A program made the translations under genes and the position numbers. A stretch of 34,698 bases of DNA, taken from the NCBI GenBank assembly GCA_013349495.1, contig DUZK01000012.1, positions 1-34,698 on the forward strand, given 5' to 3'. This DNA comes from Deltaproteobacteria bacterium. Its GTDB lineage: Bacteria > Desulfobacterota > Desulfobacteria > Desulfobacterales > SURF-15. Below, one piece after another: positions 8,976 to 18,213 of the stretch; within the stretch, counting starts at the first letter, position 1; each line of letters starts with the position of its first letter. Under the pieces are notes generated by a model. The model worked only from the letters and a program-made list of their open reading frames with translations. It searched no databases and was not told the DNA's origin.

Positions 8976-9725
8976 ATGGCTAAGCCATGGCGGATAGTTG
9001 ACAGTATTGATACCGATGAGGGGCTTCTCGATCTTCGGCAGAGAGGCGAGGCGGATTTTCTTATAACTATTGACAGTCGGGTGCTGATGAACTCCTTGGC
9101 CAACATGTCCGAGATAGTTTTAGCGGAGCTGGCGTGTGAGTCCCTGAAGAATAAAAAGAATCCCAGGGTGCTGGTGGGTGGCCTGGGCATGGGCTTCACC
9201 CTGAAGGCGGCCATTGATAATCTCCCAACTGATGCCGAGGTCGTGGTGGCCGAACTGAACCCGATAATGGTCAAATGGTGCCGGGGGCCGATTGCCCATC
9301 TTACCGGCGGGGCAGTTGATGACCCGCGAGTCAAGGTTGTGATTGATGATGTGGCCTCGGTCATTCGTTATGCGGCAATGAAGGGCAAGGAAAATTGCTT
9401 TGATGCCATAATTCTTGACCTGTACGAAGGTCCTCATAAGGGGGATCGGGGCCGGGGAGAGTATTTGTACGGCGATATGGCGCTGAAGTTAAGCAGTTCC
9501 GCCTTGAAGGAAGGCGGGGTGTTTGCTGTTTGGTCCGAAGATCCGGACAAGGCCTTTGAAAAACGTTTGAAAGCTGCCAGGTTCTCCGTTAACCGGCAAC
9601 GCCCTGGGCGGGGCGGGCGCAGACATGTGGTTTATATCGCCAAAAACCCGTCCGGCTCTCAAGCCGGCGGATCCGGAAAAACTGGTCCAGCCGGTCGAAG
9701 ACTCCACAAAAATAGATCAACGTGA
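8976..9725 (+). CDS. Spermidine-synthase-like (polyamine aminopropyltransferase-fold) protein
   Basis: 249 aa; RVLVGGLGMGFTLKAAIDNLPTDAEVVVAELNPIMVKW, DPRVKVVIDDVASVIRYA, FDAIILDLYEGP. Confidence 0.8.
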   Translation: MAKPWRIVDSIDTDEGLLDLRQRGEADFLITIDSRVLMNSLANMSEIVLAELACESLKNKKNPRVLVGGLGMGFTLKAAIDNLPTDAEVVVAELNPIMVKWCRGPIAHLTGGAVDDPRVKVVIDDVASVIRYAAMKGKENCFDAIILDLYEGPHKGDRGRGEYLYGDMALKLSSSALKEGGVFAVWSEDPDKAFEKRLKAARFSVNRQRPGRGGRRHVVYIAKNPSGSQAGGSGKTGPAGRRLHKNRST

Positions 9726-9794
9726 CGATGGGGACGCGTAACGATGGGAAAAGACGGCCGCCTATGAATTTGCGATCGATGCCGTCAGGGTTTT

Positions 9795-12700
9795 CTACAA
9801 GATTTTGAACCGGGATAAATTTTCAAACACCGGTTCAAATATCTCCAATGAAAGGGTTTCGAAAAGGTCATCGAGGGGATCCGTTGTCCCGAAGCAACGC
9901 CTGAAGTACGGATCTTCAGACTCTCCGCGGTTAAAATCGCTGCCCCGCCATTGATTGCGTGCAGACCGGAGGGCATCATCTTCAGTCTTTTGTTTCTGAA
10001 GGATATCGCTTGCATATCGGTAAGCGGATTCCGGAAAAAACGGCAGCGGTTTTGACAACCCCTCCCAATATCGGGATAAAAGATCTTTCAGAATCGACTC
10101 ACTCTCATTCACGGGGCAGAATTCCCAAGCGGCGTCTCTGCATATCAGCACTGTCTTTTTCTGATGCGGGATATCCCCCATTGAGCACAGCAGCAAGTGG
10201 TCTATCCAGGATGAAAGCAGGTCTTTCGGTTTCATATTTACAAATCGATACCGGATCAGACCCCGATCCTTATGGAAATAATTCAATTCTCCATGAATCC
10301 GATAAGTTTCCACACTCAAATCGACTTCAATGGATTCTTCCTGCGACTCTCCCTTGACGGTTCTTATGCTATTCACGAATTCATCCACATCCAGGCAGAG
10401 TTCTCTAAACTGTGTTTCTCCCACAGATCCGTGGGGAAGCATACCGGAAGCCCGATAGACAGGCAGCAGCTCGTCAGGATCGACTCCCTTCAGTCCCTGT
10501 TCGACCAGTTCTTGCCCGATAATGTATCGATCCAGGGGATCCAGTCTGAAGTTTTCCCTGTCTTCCAGAACTGAACCTCCCTTATCATAGTAGATTCTCA
10601 GGCGTTGCTGGAGAAGATGCCTGGCCGGATGCGTGAAGAAACGCTTCAATTGGCCGGGGTTGATCTGTTTCCATTCATCATCCGGTGGGGAAAGCCCTTT
10701 GGTTATAAAGGCTACATTCTCCTTGGGTCCGAGAAGGCTGGTGCTTGCCAGCATATTTTCTTCAGAATAACTGACCAGATCCTCCCTGCTTTTTTTGAAG
10801 TATTCGGGAGAAAACGCCTGCAAACGATGTCGGGTCACAAGATCCGCATCTTTTAATCCGAAACCCTCTGCAAGGTAGTCCATCAATTCGCTCACGAGGA
10901 CCGATGGCGGCATGATGGAAGCATCTTTAATGCTCTGCCCCACATAGCTGATGTATATTTTTTTTCGTGCCGACAGGATGGACTCCAGAAACAGATATCG
11001 ATCATCATTACGGCGGGATCGGTCTCCCGGTTTCGGATATTTCGACACCAAATCAATTTCCAGATGTCGGGATTCCCTTGGAAATGCATCAGAATTCATT
11101 CCCACCAGACAGACGACTTCAAATGGAATACTCCGCATGGGAAGCATGGCGCAAAAGGTCACCCCGCCGGAAATAAATCCGGATCCGAAGCCCTCCTTGC
11201 CCAAATGATGAAGCATATAAGAACGAACCACCTCCAGCGAAACGGATTCGGTATACCCGGAAAGCGCTTGATTGTTTGTCATCCCGTCAAAAAGGGTTCT
11301 GAGCAGTTGAATTTCACGTTCGCTGTCCTCATCGGAATGGAACAATTGGTCCAGCTGGGTGTGTAGGGTGCGGCTCCATTCCGACAATGAATCGTCCTGT
11401 TCCATCAATTTCACCCAGTGAATCATCCGTTCAATAAACTCGATGAACCGGCCGAGAATCTTAACGTCGCTTCCTTCCATTGGATCATAGGGGAGAATAT
11501 CGGCGAACATTTTGTTGTCGCCCCCCCGCATGGCATAGCCCAAAAGCAGTCTCTCGATTCCGGCTTTCCAGGTGTTTTCTTTAAAATCCGGAAGATCCAA
11601 TCTCTCACGGTTTTTCGCATCAATGCCCCATCGGATACCGGTCTCCTGAATCCAATGTTCTATGGTTCTTAAATCGGATTCCGATATATTGAATTTTTTT
11701 CTGATACTGCCGACTTCCAGGAGGGATAGAACTTGTGATGAACCGAACCGGCTGGCTTTAAAGTCCAAAAGCGCGGCAAAAGCATCCGCTATTCGGCTTT
11801 CGATTCGAATATTCCGGTCCGCTATAGTGAACGGGATTCGAAGTTCATCACGGGTTTGGGCCCCGAATACCGCTTGAACAAAGGGTGAATATGTTTCAAT
11901 GTCCGGAGTCATAACGATAATGTCTTTTGGAAGGAGGCCCGGCAATTCTTCAAACATGGACAGCAGGTTATCATGGAGCACTTCGATTTCCCGCATGGGA
12001 CTGTGGCAGGAATGAATCCGAATGCTGCGATCCTCTCCGGGTTGAAAAAGCAACCCATGGTAAGCTTCATCATTGAATTCATTTCGATCAGTAAGCGTTA
12101 AAATGTCGGACTGGACGCTGGTCAATAGTGACAGCTCCTGAATATCATCATACTGTTCATGAAATTCGCAGTCGTGGTCAAAAATGATATTCAAGAAATC
12201 TCTACCCAGACCGCCCATGGATGCCAGCAGCGGGTTACCTGATTTCAGGTGGAGATCCGTTTCCGCCACCCCGGTTCCCTGATATTTTCTGCGAATTCTC
12301 TTACTGTCCTGACCGGATACAATATCACCCCAGAATTCTTTGCATGGATTCATAAGGAAAAGATTGACGGGAATATATCGTGATAATTCAGCAAACACCT
12401 GAATATGGAAGTCCGGCAAATGGGATATTCCGAAGATGGAGATCCGCTCCGGAAACTTCGCCATCGCAGGTGTCGAAGTTCGGATTTTCTCAAGAAATTG
12501 CTTCCTGAGTCCCGCCCGGTGGTGGAGATGGTCGACTTTTTCCGTCAATTGGCGCCACAGAGCAGCCTGCCAGTGGGCTCCCTTTCCGGCTTCCCAGGCA
12601 AAAACCATTTCAGGTCGAAAAACAAGGTACTGATCAAAAATATCAGCTACCTTTTCAGAAAGTTGATAGAGTTTTAAACCGCTGGGATCCTCCTTTAAAT

Positions 12701-13052
12701 AAAGGCGAAGCGATTCGAATTCGGGCTGCGTCACATTTTCCGGAAGCAGTTTCATGATACGAAACGTTAAAATGTCCGGGTCAAAGAGTGTGGTATCCGG
12801 AACATCAGCCAGCAATTTCTGGAACGCTTCGTGGAGGAACGTATTCGGGAACGAATAACGAATGTTTGCACATATTCGGTTATGGGCGGCCAGCTGCATG
12901 GACACCCATCTTTCCATGCCCCTGCTTTGAACGACAATCACTTCAGAGGCAAGCGGTGAAGACAGCGGTCTCTGAATGATACCTGCAAGTTGTGCAGCAA
13001 GAAATTCAAGCCGGTTGCTTGCGTGAACGTGGAATCCTTTGGCCTTGAGCAT
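9795..13052 (-). CDS. recC: Exodeoxyribonuclease V gamma subunit (RecC)
   Basis: 1085 aa; FHVHASNRLEFLAAQLAGII...EVIVVQSRGMERWVSMQLA, FGISHLPDFHIQVFAELSRYIPVNLFLMNPCKEFWGD, VTFCAMLPMRSIPFEVVCLVGMNSDAFPR; full RecC pattern. Confidence 0.93.
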   Translation of the reverse strand: MLKAKGFHVHASNRLEFLAAQLAGIIQRPLSSPLASEVIVVQSRGMERWVSMQLAAHNRICANIRYSFPNTFLHEAFQKLLADVPDTTLFDPDILTFRIMKLLPENVTQPEFESLRLYLKEDPSGLKLYQLSEKVADIFDQYLVFRPEMVFAWEAGKGAHWQAALWRQLTEKVDHLHHRAGLRKQFLEKIRTSTPAMAKFPERISIFGISHLPDFHIQVFAELSRYIPVNLFLMNPCKEFWGDIVSGQDSKRIRRKYQGTGVAETDLHLKSGNPLLASMGGLGRDFLNIIFDHDCEFHEQYDDIQELSLLTSVQSDILTLTDRNEFNDEAYHGLLFQPGEDRSIRIHSCHSPMREIEVLHDNLLSMFEELPGLLPKDIIVMTPDIETYSPFVQAVFGAQTRDELRIPFTIADRNIRIESRIADAFAALLDFKASRFGSSQVLSLLEVGSIRKKFNISESDLRTIEHWIQETGIRWGIDAKNRERLDLPDFKENTWKAGIERLLLGYAMRGGDNKMFADILPYDPMEGSDVKILGRFIEFIERMIHWVKLMEQDDSLSEWSRTLHTQLDQLFHSDEDSEREIQLLRTLFDGMTNNQALSGYTESVSLEVVRSYMLHHLGKEGFGSGFISGGVTFCAMLPMRSIPFEVVCLVGMNSDAFPRESRHLEIDLVSKYPKPGDRSRRNDDRYLFLESILSARKKIYISYVGQSIKDASIMPPSVLVSELMDYLAEGFGLKDADLVTRHRLQAFSPEYFKKSREDLVSYSEENMLASTSLLGPKENVAFITKGLSPPDDEWKQINPGQLKRFFTHPARHLLQQRLRIYYDKGGSVLEDRENFRLDPLDRYIIGQELVEQGLKGVDPDELLPVYRASGMLPHGSVGETQFRELCLDVDEFVNSIRTVKGESQEESIEVDLSVETYRIHGELNYFHKDRGLIRYRFVNMKPKDLLSSWIDHLLLCSMGDIPHQKKTVLICRDAAWEFCPVNESESILKDLLSRYWEGLSKPLPFFPESAYRYASDILQKQKTEDDALRSARNQWRGSDFNRGESEDPYFRRCFGTTDPLDDLFETLSLEIFEPVFENLSRFKIL

Positions 13053-13131
13053 AAATCATCCTCAACCACAATGATGCTTCTCTAGTTATATGGAAATCTT
13101 TACGTCTTCAAGCCGTTTTTGTATCGAAGCT

Positions 13132-15267
13132 TCAGTCAGCGAGGCAACGAAATCCGAGGGTATTTGATGTGAAATCGGTTGGAAATCTGAATCGCGAAGC
13201 AAGCTGGATGTTTTCTTCGGATACCCAGCTACCGCCCTTTGCGATGTGGTAATCAAAATTGTTTCGAGAACCGCTTATCGGGTCACATTTCTCTGATGTC
13301 CATTCCAATGTATTTCCCAACAGATCGGCAATACCCATTTTGTTGACCCCATCCGGAGAATGGTCAACCGGCACGGTATCGGCAATTTCGCTGGTTTCAG
13401 TATTACAGAGTCCATCTTTCCAATCGTCTCCCCAAGGGAATCGATAACCCTTATCTGCCCTTGCAGCAGCCTCCCATTCAGCCTCAGTCGGCAGACGTTT
13501 TCCCACCCAAGAGGCGAAGGCCATGGCATCTAAGAGACTCACCTGAACCACCGGATGATTCCGCTTCTGATGCAATGTGCTGCCGGGCCCGGTGGGCTGA
13601 TACCAGTAAGCGCCTTTGACTTCTTTCCAACTGTGAGCCGAATTCCATGCGTACCGGTATTGGCCGGTGTTTTCGTCCTTAATTTTCCGATATCTTCCCT
13701 CATAGACGACACCGAAGCCTTTTTTCTCGGCTGTGGTGGTGTAGCCGGTTCTTTCCACGAAAACTTCGAAAAGCGCGTTAATAACGGGATATTTTCCCAT
13801 AAAAAAATCGTGCACCTGAATCTGCTGTTCAGGCAATTCTCCAGGGGTTGGGACCTTGCTTCCGATAGTATATGCACCACTCGGTATAAGTAGGAACTGA
13901 TTAAAATGCCGCTCCATTGCACCCAAATATCGATCGAAACGCTCTGCCAGGATTCTCTTACGTTCGGTTTCCGAGAGCGCATCAAGGCCAAACTCATCTT
14001 CATCGATATCGTATTTACCTTCAAAATCAGCACTTGCAGCCTCTTTGCCCGGCTCCTCAACAACAGCTACACCGTCATCCTCAACCTCCTCTATTTCATC
14101 ATCGGGTACTTCGACTTCCGCTATGCCATCTTCATCGTCAGCCATAACATCCAGCACTTCCACTACATCTGAATCCGATTCTGAATCATCACCCTCCCCT
14201 TCTTCATCATCTAATCCGGAAACTTCTTCAAGGTCGTCGAGTTCATCGACCTCTTCAAGATCCTCATCATCCAGTTGCTCTTCTTCGGGCTCCTCCAGTT
14301 CATCATCTTCCACTTCTTCTAGTTCATCCAGTTCGGATAAGTCTTCATCCTTTACAGATTCCGCATCCTCGTCTGATTCATCTTTTTCTTCATCTTCTAT
14401 GACAACATCGACGACCTCCACAATTTCAGACGCCTCCTCCGGTTCTTCGGATTCTATATATTCGGTTTCTTCTTTCCGGTCGTCTGTCGGAATGACTTCC
14501 TCTATGTCCTCTTCATCGATTGTGTCGAGTTTGGAAAAATCTTCCGCACTGAGGGAATCGATACCTTCATGGGGTGCAGTTCTCGGTACGATCTGCGCAT
14601 CATCTGAAGTTTTAGCTGGCGGCGTCCAACAGGCTTTGTCCGCCAGTTTATCAAGCAATGCCCTGACCGTGTCATGCGCTATTTGACTATCCGGCATATT
14701 TGTAATGAGATTGTCAAACATCCCCAAGACCTCAGCGGCCTGTTCAATGGGAAGCGGTTTCTTTGAAGACAGCGCATCCAATATAGATCCGACAAATTCC
14801 AAAGAGTGGTCATCCGGCACCTTGTTTAAAAATTCACCGAACAATCGCGTCACCTCTGATATGCTGTCCAGCGTAATAGGTTCATTTGAAGCGAGTGCGT
14901 TCGTAAACGATTTAAGAAAAGCATCCTTGGCCTCATCACACATGCTGAACACATTGGAAGGATTGATGATGATGCCTTCAGGGTTTTTTCCATCCCTGAA
15001 AAGCTTCATGAGATCCGAATTGATTGAAGATCTGATGCTGTTAAGGTTTTTCCTTTTGGATTTCAACTGGTCGGTATCGGTTACATCATCCCACACCAAA
15101 GGGACCAGTTCGTCCGGATCGATGGTCCGGACGGCTCGGAGGGATTGGTCCGAATCATAGAATTGTCTGATGGCGTAGACCAACCGATACTTGAGAGATC
15201 GGGAATTCCGGTATTCCAGTTCGGATACGGCTTTCTCAACACCGGATATGGATATGTTGTCGCTCAA
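13132..15267 (-). CDS. FGE/SUMF1 (formylglycine-generating-enzyme-like) domain protein with long acidic linker
   Basis: 711 aa; C-terminal FLLIPSGAYTIGSK...GKRLPTEAEWEAAARADKGYRFPWGDDW...LGNTLEWTSEKC...AKGGSWVSEENIQLASRFRFPTDFTSNTLGFRCLAD. A roughly 190-residue D/E-rich segment lies between the N-terminal helical region and the FGE-like domain. Confidence 0.88.
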   Translation of the reverse strand: MSDNISISGVEKAVSELEYRNSRSLKYRLVYAIRQFYDSDQSLRAVRTIDPDELVPLVWDDVTDTDQLKSKRKNLNSIRSSINSDLMKLFRDGKNPEGIIINPSNVFSMCDEAKDAFLKSFTNALASNEPITLDSISEVTRLFGEFLNKVPDDHSLEFVGSILDALSSKKPLPIEQAAEVLGMFDNLITNMPDSQIAHDTVRALLDKLADKACWTPPAKTSDDAQIVPRTAPHEGIDSLSAEDFSKLDTIDEEDIEEVIPTDDRKEETEYIESEEPEEASEIVEVVDVVIEDEEKDESDEDAESVKDEDLSELDELEEVEDDELEEPEEEQLDDEDLEEVDELDDLEEVSGLDDEEGEGDDSESDSDVVEVLDVMADDEDGIAEVEVPDDEIEEVEDDGVAVVEEPGKEAASADFEGKYDIDEDEFGLDALSETERKRILAERFDRYLGAMERHFNQFLLIPSGAYTIGSKVPTPGELPEQQIQVHDFFMGKYPVINALFEVFVERTGYTTTAEKKGFGVVYEGRYRKIKDENTGQYRYAWNSAHSWKEVKGAYWYQPTGPGSTLHQKRNHPVVQVSLLDAMAFASWVGKRLPTEAEWEAAARADKGYRFPWGDDWKDGLCNTETSEIADTVPVDHSPDGVNKMGIADLLGNTLEWTSEKCDPISGSRNNFDYHIAKGGSWVSEENIQLASRFRFPTDFTSNTLGFRCLAD

Positions 15268-15350
15268 TACGGAGCTCCTCGGCGGCGTGAACGATCTTCC
15301 GCAGGCGAAGGTTTCTTTTCAAGCCATTGTTTTTATGTTAAATAATAGCC

Positions 15351-16124
15351 ATGGGGAAAATAATCAACGTTTCGAGTCAAAAAGGCGGGACCGGCAAAAC
15401 CACCACTGCTGTGAACCTGGCCGCTTCCCTTGCATTATTCGAACAACGAACGCTGCTTGTCGACTGCGATCCCCTTGGCAATGCCACAACTAATTTAGGT
15501 ATCGACAAAAACCGCCTATCCCTTGACCTCTATGATGCACTGGTGGGTGAGGCCGGATTTCATGATATTGTTGTTTCCGGCCAACTGGAATTTCTCGACG
15601 TCATACCTTCTCGATTTAGATTGCAGCAGGTGGAAAAAAAACTGACTCAGCTCCCGAACAAAGACAATGTGTTGCGGGTCTTGCTCGAGCAAAATGCAGA
15701 CAGCTACGACTATATCATTTTGGATTCTCCGGCGTCCCTCGGTTTTCTCACCACATGCGCGATCATCGCTGCCGATTGGTTGGTCATTCCGCTTCAATTC
15801 CAGGTCTATGGCATAGAAGGTCTCGGTCAACTCTTAACGGTCATCAGAGAAATCCGTAAAAAGAAGAGACCGGATCTCAGGGTCGCCGGTGTATTGTTTA
15901 CCATGCAGGACAACGCGGATATCGAAATTATACACCAGCACAACAACAAACTGAGAGGTTTCAACACCCATGTGTTTTCCACAATCATTCCATGGGACAA
16001 AACGCTACGGGATGCTTCAAATTATCCCAAACCACTTGCGCTTCGCGATATCGCATCCAGAGGAGCCCAGGCGCATTTAGATTTTGCAAAGGAACTTATA
16101 GCCCTTCTTAAGCAAAGAAGATAA
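15351..16124 (+). CDS. ParA/Soj-family ATPase
   Basis: 257 aa; GKIINVSSQKGGTGKTTTAVNLAASLA deviant Walker A, LLVDCDPLGNATTNLG, YDYIILDSPASLGFLTTCAIIAADWLVIPLQ. Confidence 0.93.
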   Translation: MGKIINVSSQKGGTGKTTTAVNLAASLALFEQRTLLVDCDPLGNATTNLGIDKNRLSLDLYDALVGEAGFHDIVVSGQLEFLDVIPSRFRLQQVEKKLTQLPNKDNVLRVLLEQNADSYDYIILDSPASLGFLTTCAIIAADWLVIPLQFQVYGIEGLGQLLTVIREIRKKKRPDLRVAGVLFTMQDNADIEIIHQHNNKLRGFNTHVFSTIIPWDKTLRDASNYPKPLALRDIASRGAQAHLDFAKELIALLKQRR

Positions 16125-16163
16125 TTAGTCGATAAGATATTAAACCTAAAGGGATTATTAAAA

Positions 16164-16712
16164 ATGGCGAAACTTAAAATCACAGACTCGGAAGTGATCA
16201 AATCCGGAGAAAGGGAACTCCTGGACATCATTATTGGAGATCTGGACTGGGAAGCCATTGAAAAGATCGTTAAAGAAAAGCATCAGTTAAGGATTCAAGA
16301 TGATGTGGAGTTCAAGCAAGGGGACATCGTGGTCCACGGTAACACGGTGGCATACAAACTTGATTTTGATGTTAAAGTAACCCTGACCGTATTGTTAGAC
16401 CGCGACGGAAATTATCTCTCTTTTTCAACATCCGGAGATTTCACAAGTGACGCCACAGGGGCGGATTTGGAAGAAGAACCTGAACCTGGAATGGAGGCTT
16501 CCGAGACGGATGAAGTGAATGCTGCCCAGGGTGACGAAACGATTCTGGAAGAAATCTCACAGCCGGAGGATTCACCCGATCCGGAAGAAAAGCAGGATTC
16601 TGCTCCTCCGCCATCTTACGATCCCGAAAAGAGTCCGGATGAGAATATGTCCGGAATGGCATCTCAGATAGCGGAGATGCTGTCTGAAATCAACGCGGAA
16701 AATGAAGAATAG
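16164..16712 (+). CDS. Hypothetical protein with acidic, Pro/Glu-rich C-terminal tail
   Basis: 182 aa in tandem after ParA; N-terminal LKITDSEVIKSGERELLDIIIGDLDWEAIEKI..., acidic tail from about residue 100. Confidence 0.75.
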   Translation: MAKLKITDSEVIKSGERELLDIIIGDLDWEAIEKIVKEKHQLRIQDDVEFKQGDIVVHGNTVAYKLDFDVKVTLTVLLDRDGNYLSFSTSGDFTSDATGADLEEEPEPGMEASETDEVNAAQGDETILEEISQPEDSPDPEEKQDSAPPPSYDPEKSPDENMSGMASQIAEMLSEINAENEE

Positions 16713-16731
16713 GATATAGATTAAAGACAAT

Positions 16732-18210
16732 TTGGACATGCGCGCCCAATTTGACAACGTTTTAAGAAAGCATATTGGTCGTTTGCTCGAAGCCTTTCCT
16801 GGCGCTGCATCGCTGCCCTTCGACCTTGCCACCATTACCGGTCTCATCTTATTGGTGGAGCGTGAAAATGAAATTGAAGCATTCCCCGAATCCCCGCCGG
16901 ATCGATATTTCGTGAACACACTCTTGGAGGAATTGAGTGCGACCGGGTTGGATTTAGACGATCATTGTCGTTCCGCTGTTCAAAATCTTTCCCAAATGGG
17001 ATTTGTTACCATCGAAGCCGAGGGGAAATTTGTCCCCAGGGAATCAACCCCGCGGCTGGTGGGTATCTTGGATAATCTTTTCCCCGGACTTCCGGGATTA
17101 AATCTTGTGGCTTATGTCCTTCAAACCATTGATGAAGCCAAATCCGGAAGAAAAGATCCGGCTCTCGCATTGGATCAATTCGAGCAGACCCTTCAAAAAC
17201 GAGGGGTGCCCTTTTCTCCCAATCAAACTGAAACGCCGGACGCGAAGGAAAAATCGGATGCTCAGATTATCGAACGAGAACCTCCGAAGAAATTATCCCA
17301 GGAACAAAAGCAAGCCTATCTTCAGCAATTGTCTAAAATGCGGGCCCAATCCAACGCCGCAGGATCGGATCTTGCCTTTAATGTAAAAACCCTTTTTGGA
17401 AAAACACCGGAAAATGAGCCGGATGTACCTGAAGAACAAACCTCTGAAACCCTTGTTTCAGAACCGCAAGATATCGAGGCATCGACATCCCCGGTTGATG
17501 AAACCCCGGGCCCTCAATCGGATCCTCAAACGGATATGATAGAAGCTCCAATCACGGAAGAAGACGAGTCCGCGTCGAAGTATGAGCAGGAACCGGCAGA
17601 GACAGAGAAATCAAGGATGCCCGGGGATGTGGTAACCGAGCAGGCGGATGAACAGCTTGAGACAGAACCGATTGAATCGACTGATTCCGATGAACAGCCT
17701 GTATCTGCATCTGAGGATGATGGATCGGATGCCGACACGGAAACGCCCATGGCGGATCCTCTCCATAATGATGAGTCTTCCGTCACCACCGATGAAGATT
17801 CGGTGGATGAGCAGGTCCGGGCATTTGAAGAACTTCTGGCCATGTCCTGTCCCACTTGCGAAGCGGGCAAAGTTCGTGTTGCAGTGACGGAAAAGGGGAA
17901 AATGTATTATGTCTGCGACAACGAGGACTGCAATTTCATTACCTGGGGAAAGCCCTATCACTTTTCCTGTCTTTACTGCAAAAACCCATTTCTAGTGGAA
18001 TTCTACACTCCCAAAGGAGTAATGGGATTAAAATGTCCAAAGGCTACCTGCAACTATCGCCAGGATTACATTGGAAGTCCGCTCCTCAAGAATCAGGCTG
18101 CCGGTTCAAACGCAGTGCACGCGTCCCAGGAAACCGGCAACTCTCTTGAGCCGCCGAAAAAGAAAAAGAAAAAAGTGATGAGAAAGAAATTTGTCCGCAG
18201 AAAACGGTAA
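16732..18210 (+). CDS. Hypothetical protein with acidic middle, tandem topoisomerase-type C4 zinc ribbons and Lys/Arg tail
   Basis: 492 aa (TTG 16732 or ATG 16738). CPTCEAGKVRVAVTEKGKMYYVCDNEDC and CLYCKNPFLVEFYTPKGVMGLKCPKATC resemble topoisomerase I C-terminal zinc fingers; tail PPKKKKKKVMRKKFVRRKR. Confidence 0.8.
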   Translation: MDMRAQFDNVLRKHIGRLLEAFPGAASLPFDLATITGLILLVERENEIEAFPESPPDRYFVNTLLEELSATGLDLDDHCRSAVQNLSQMGFVTIEAEGKFVPRESTPRLVGILDNLFPGLPGLNLVAYVLQTIDEAKSGRKDPALALDQFEQTLQKRGVPFSPNQTETPDAKEKSDAQIIEREPPKKLSQEQKQAYLQQLSKMRAQSNAAGSDLAFNVKTLFGKTPENEPDVPEEQTSETLVSEPQDIEASTSPVDETPGPQSDPQTDMIEAPITEEDESASKYEQEPAETEKSRMPGDVVTEQADEQLETEPIESTDSDEQPVSASEDDGSDADTETPMADPLHNDESSVTTDEDSVDEQVRAFEELLAMSCPTCEAGKVRVAVTEKGKMYYVCDNEDCNFITWGKPYHFSCLYCKNPFLVEFYTPKGVMGLKCPKATCNYRQDYIGSPLLKNQAAGSNAVHASQETGNSLEPPKKKKKKVMRKKFVRRKR

Positions 18211-18213
18211 TCG

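Noticed and set aside
14045-14686. 213-aa serine-rich + strand ORF
   Set aside because: It is the antisense reading of the GAA/GAT-rich acidic linker of the FGE-like gene (TTC/TCA/TCT codons); no independent support.
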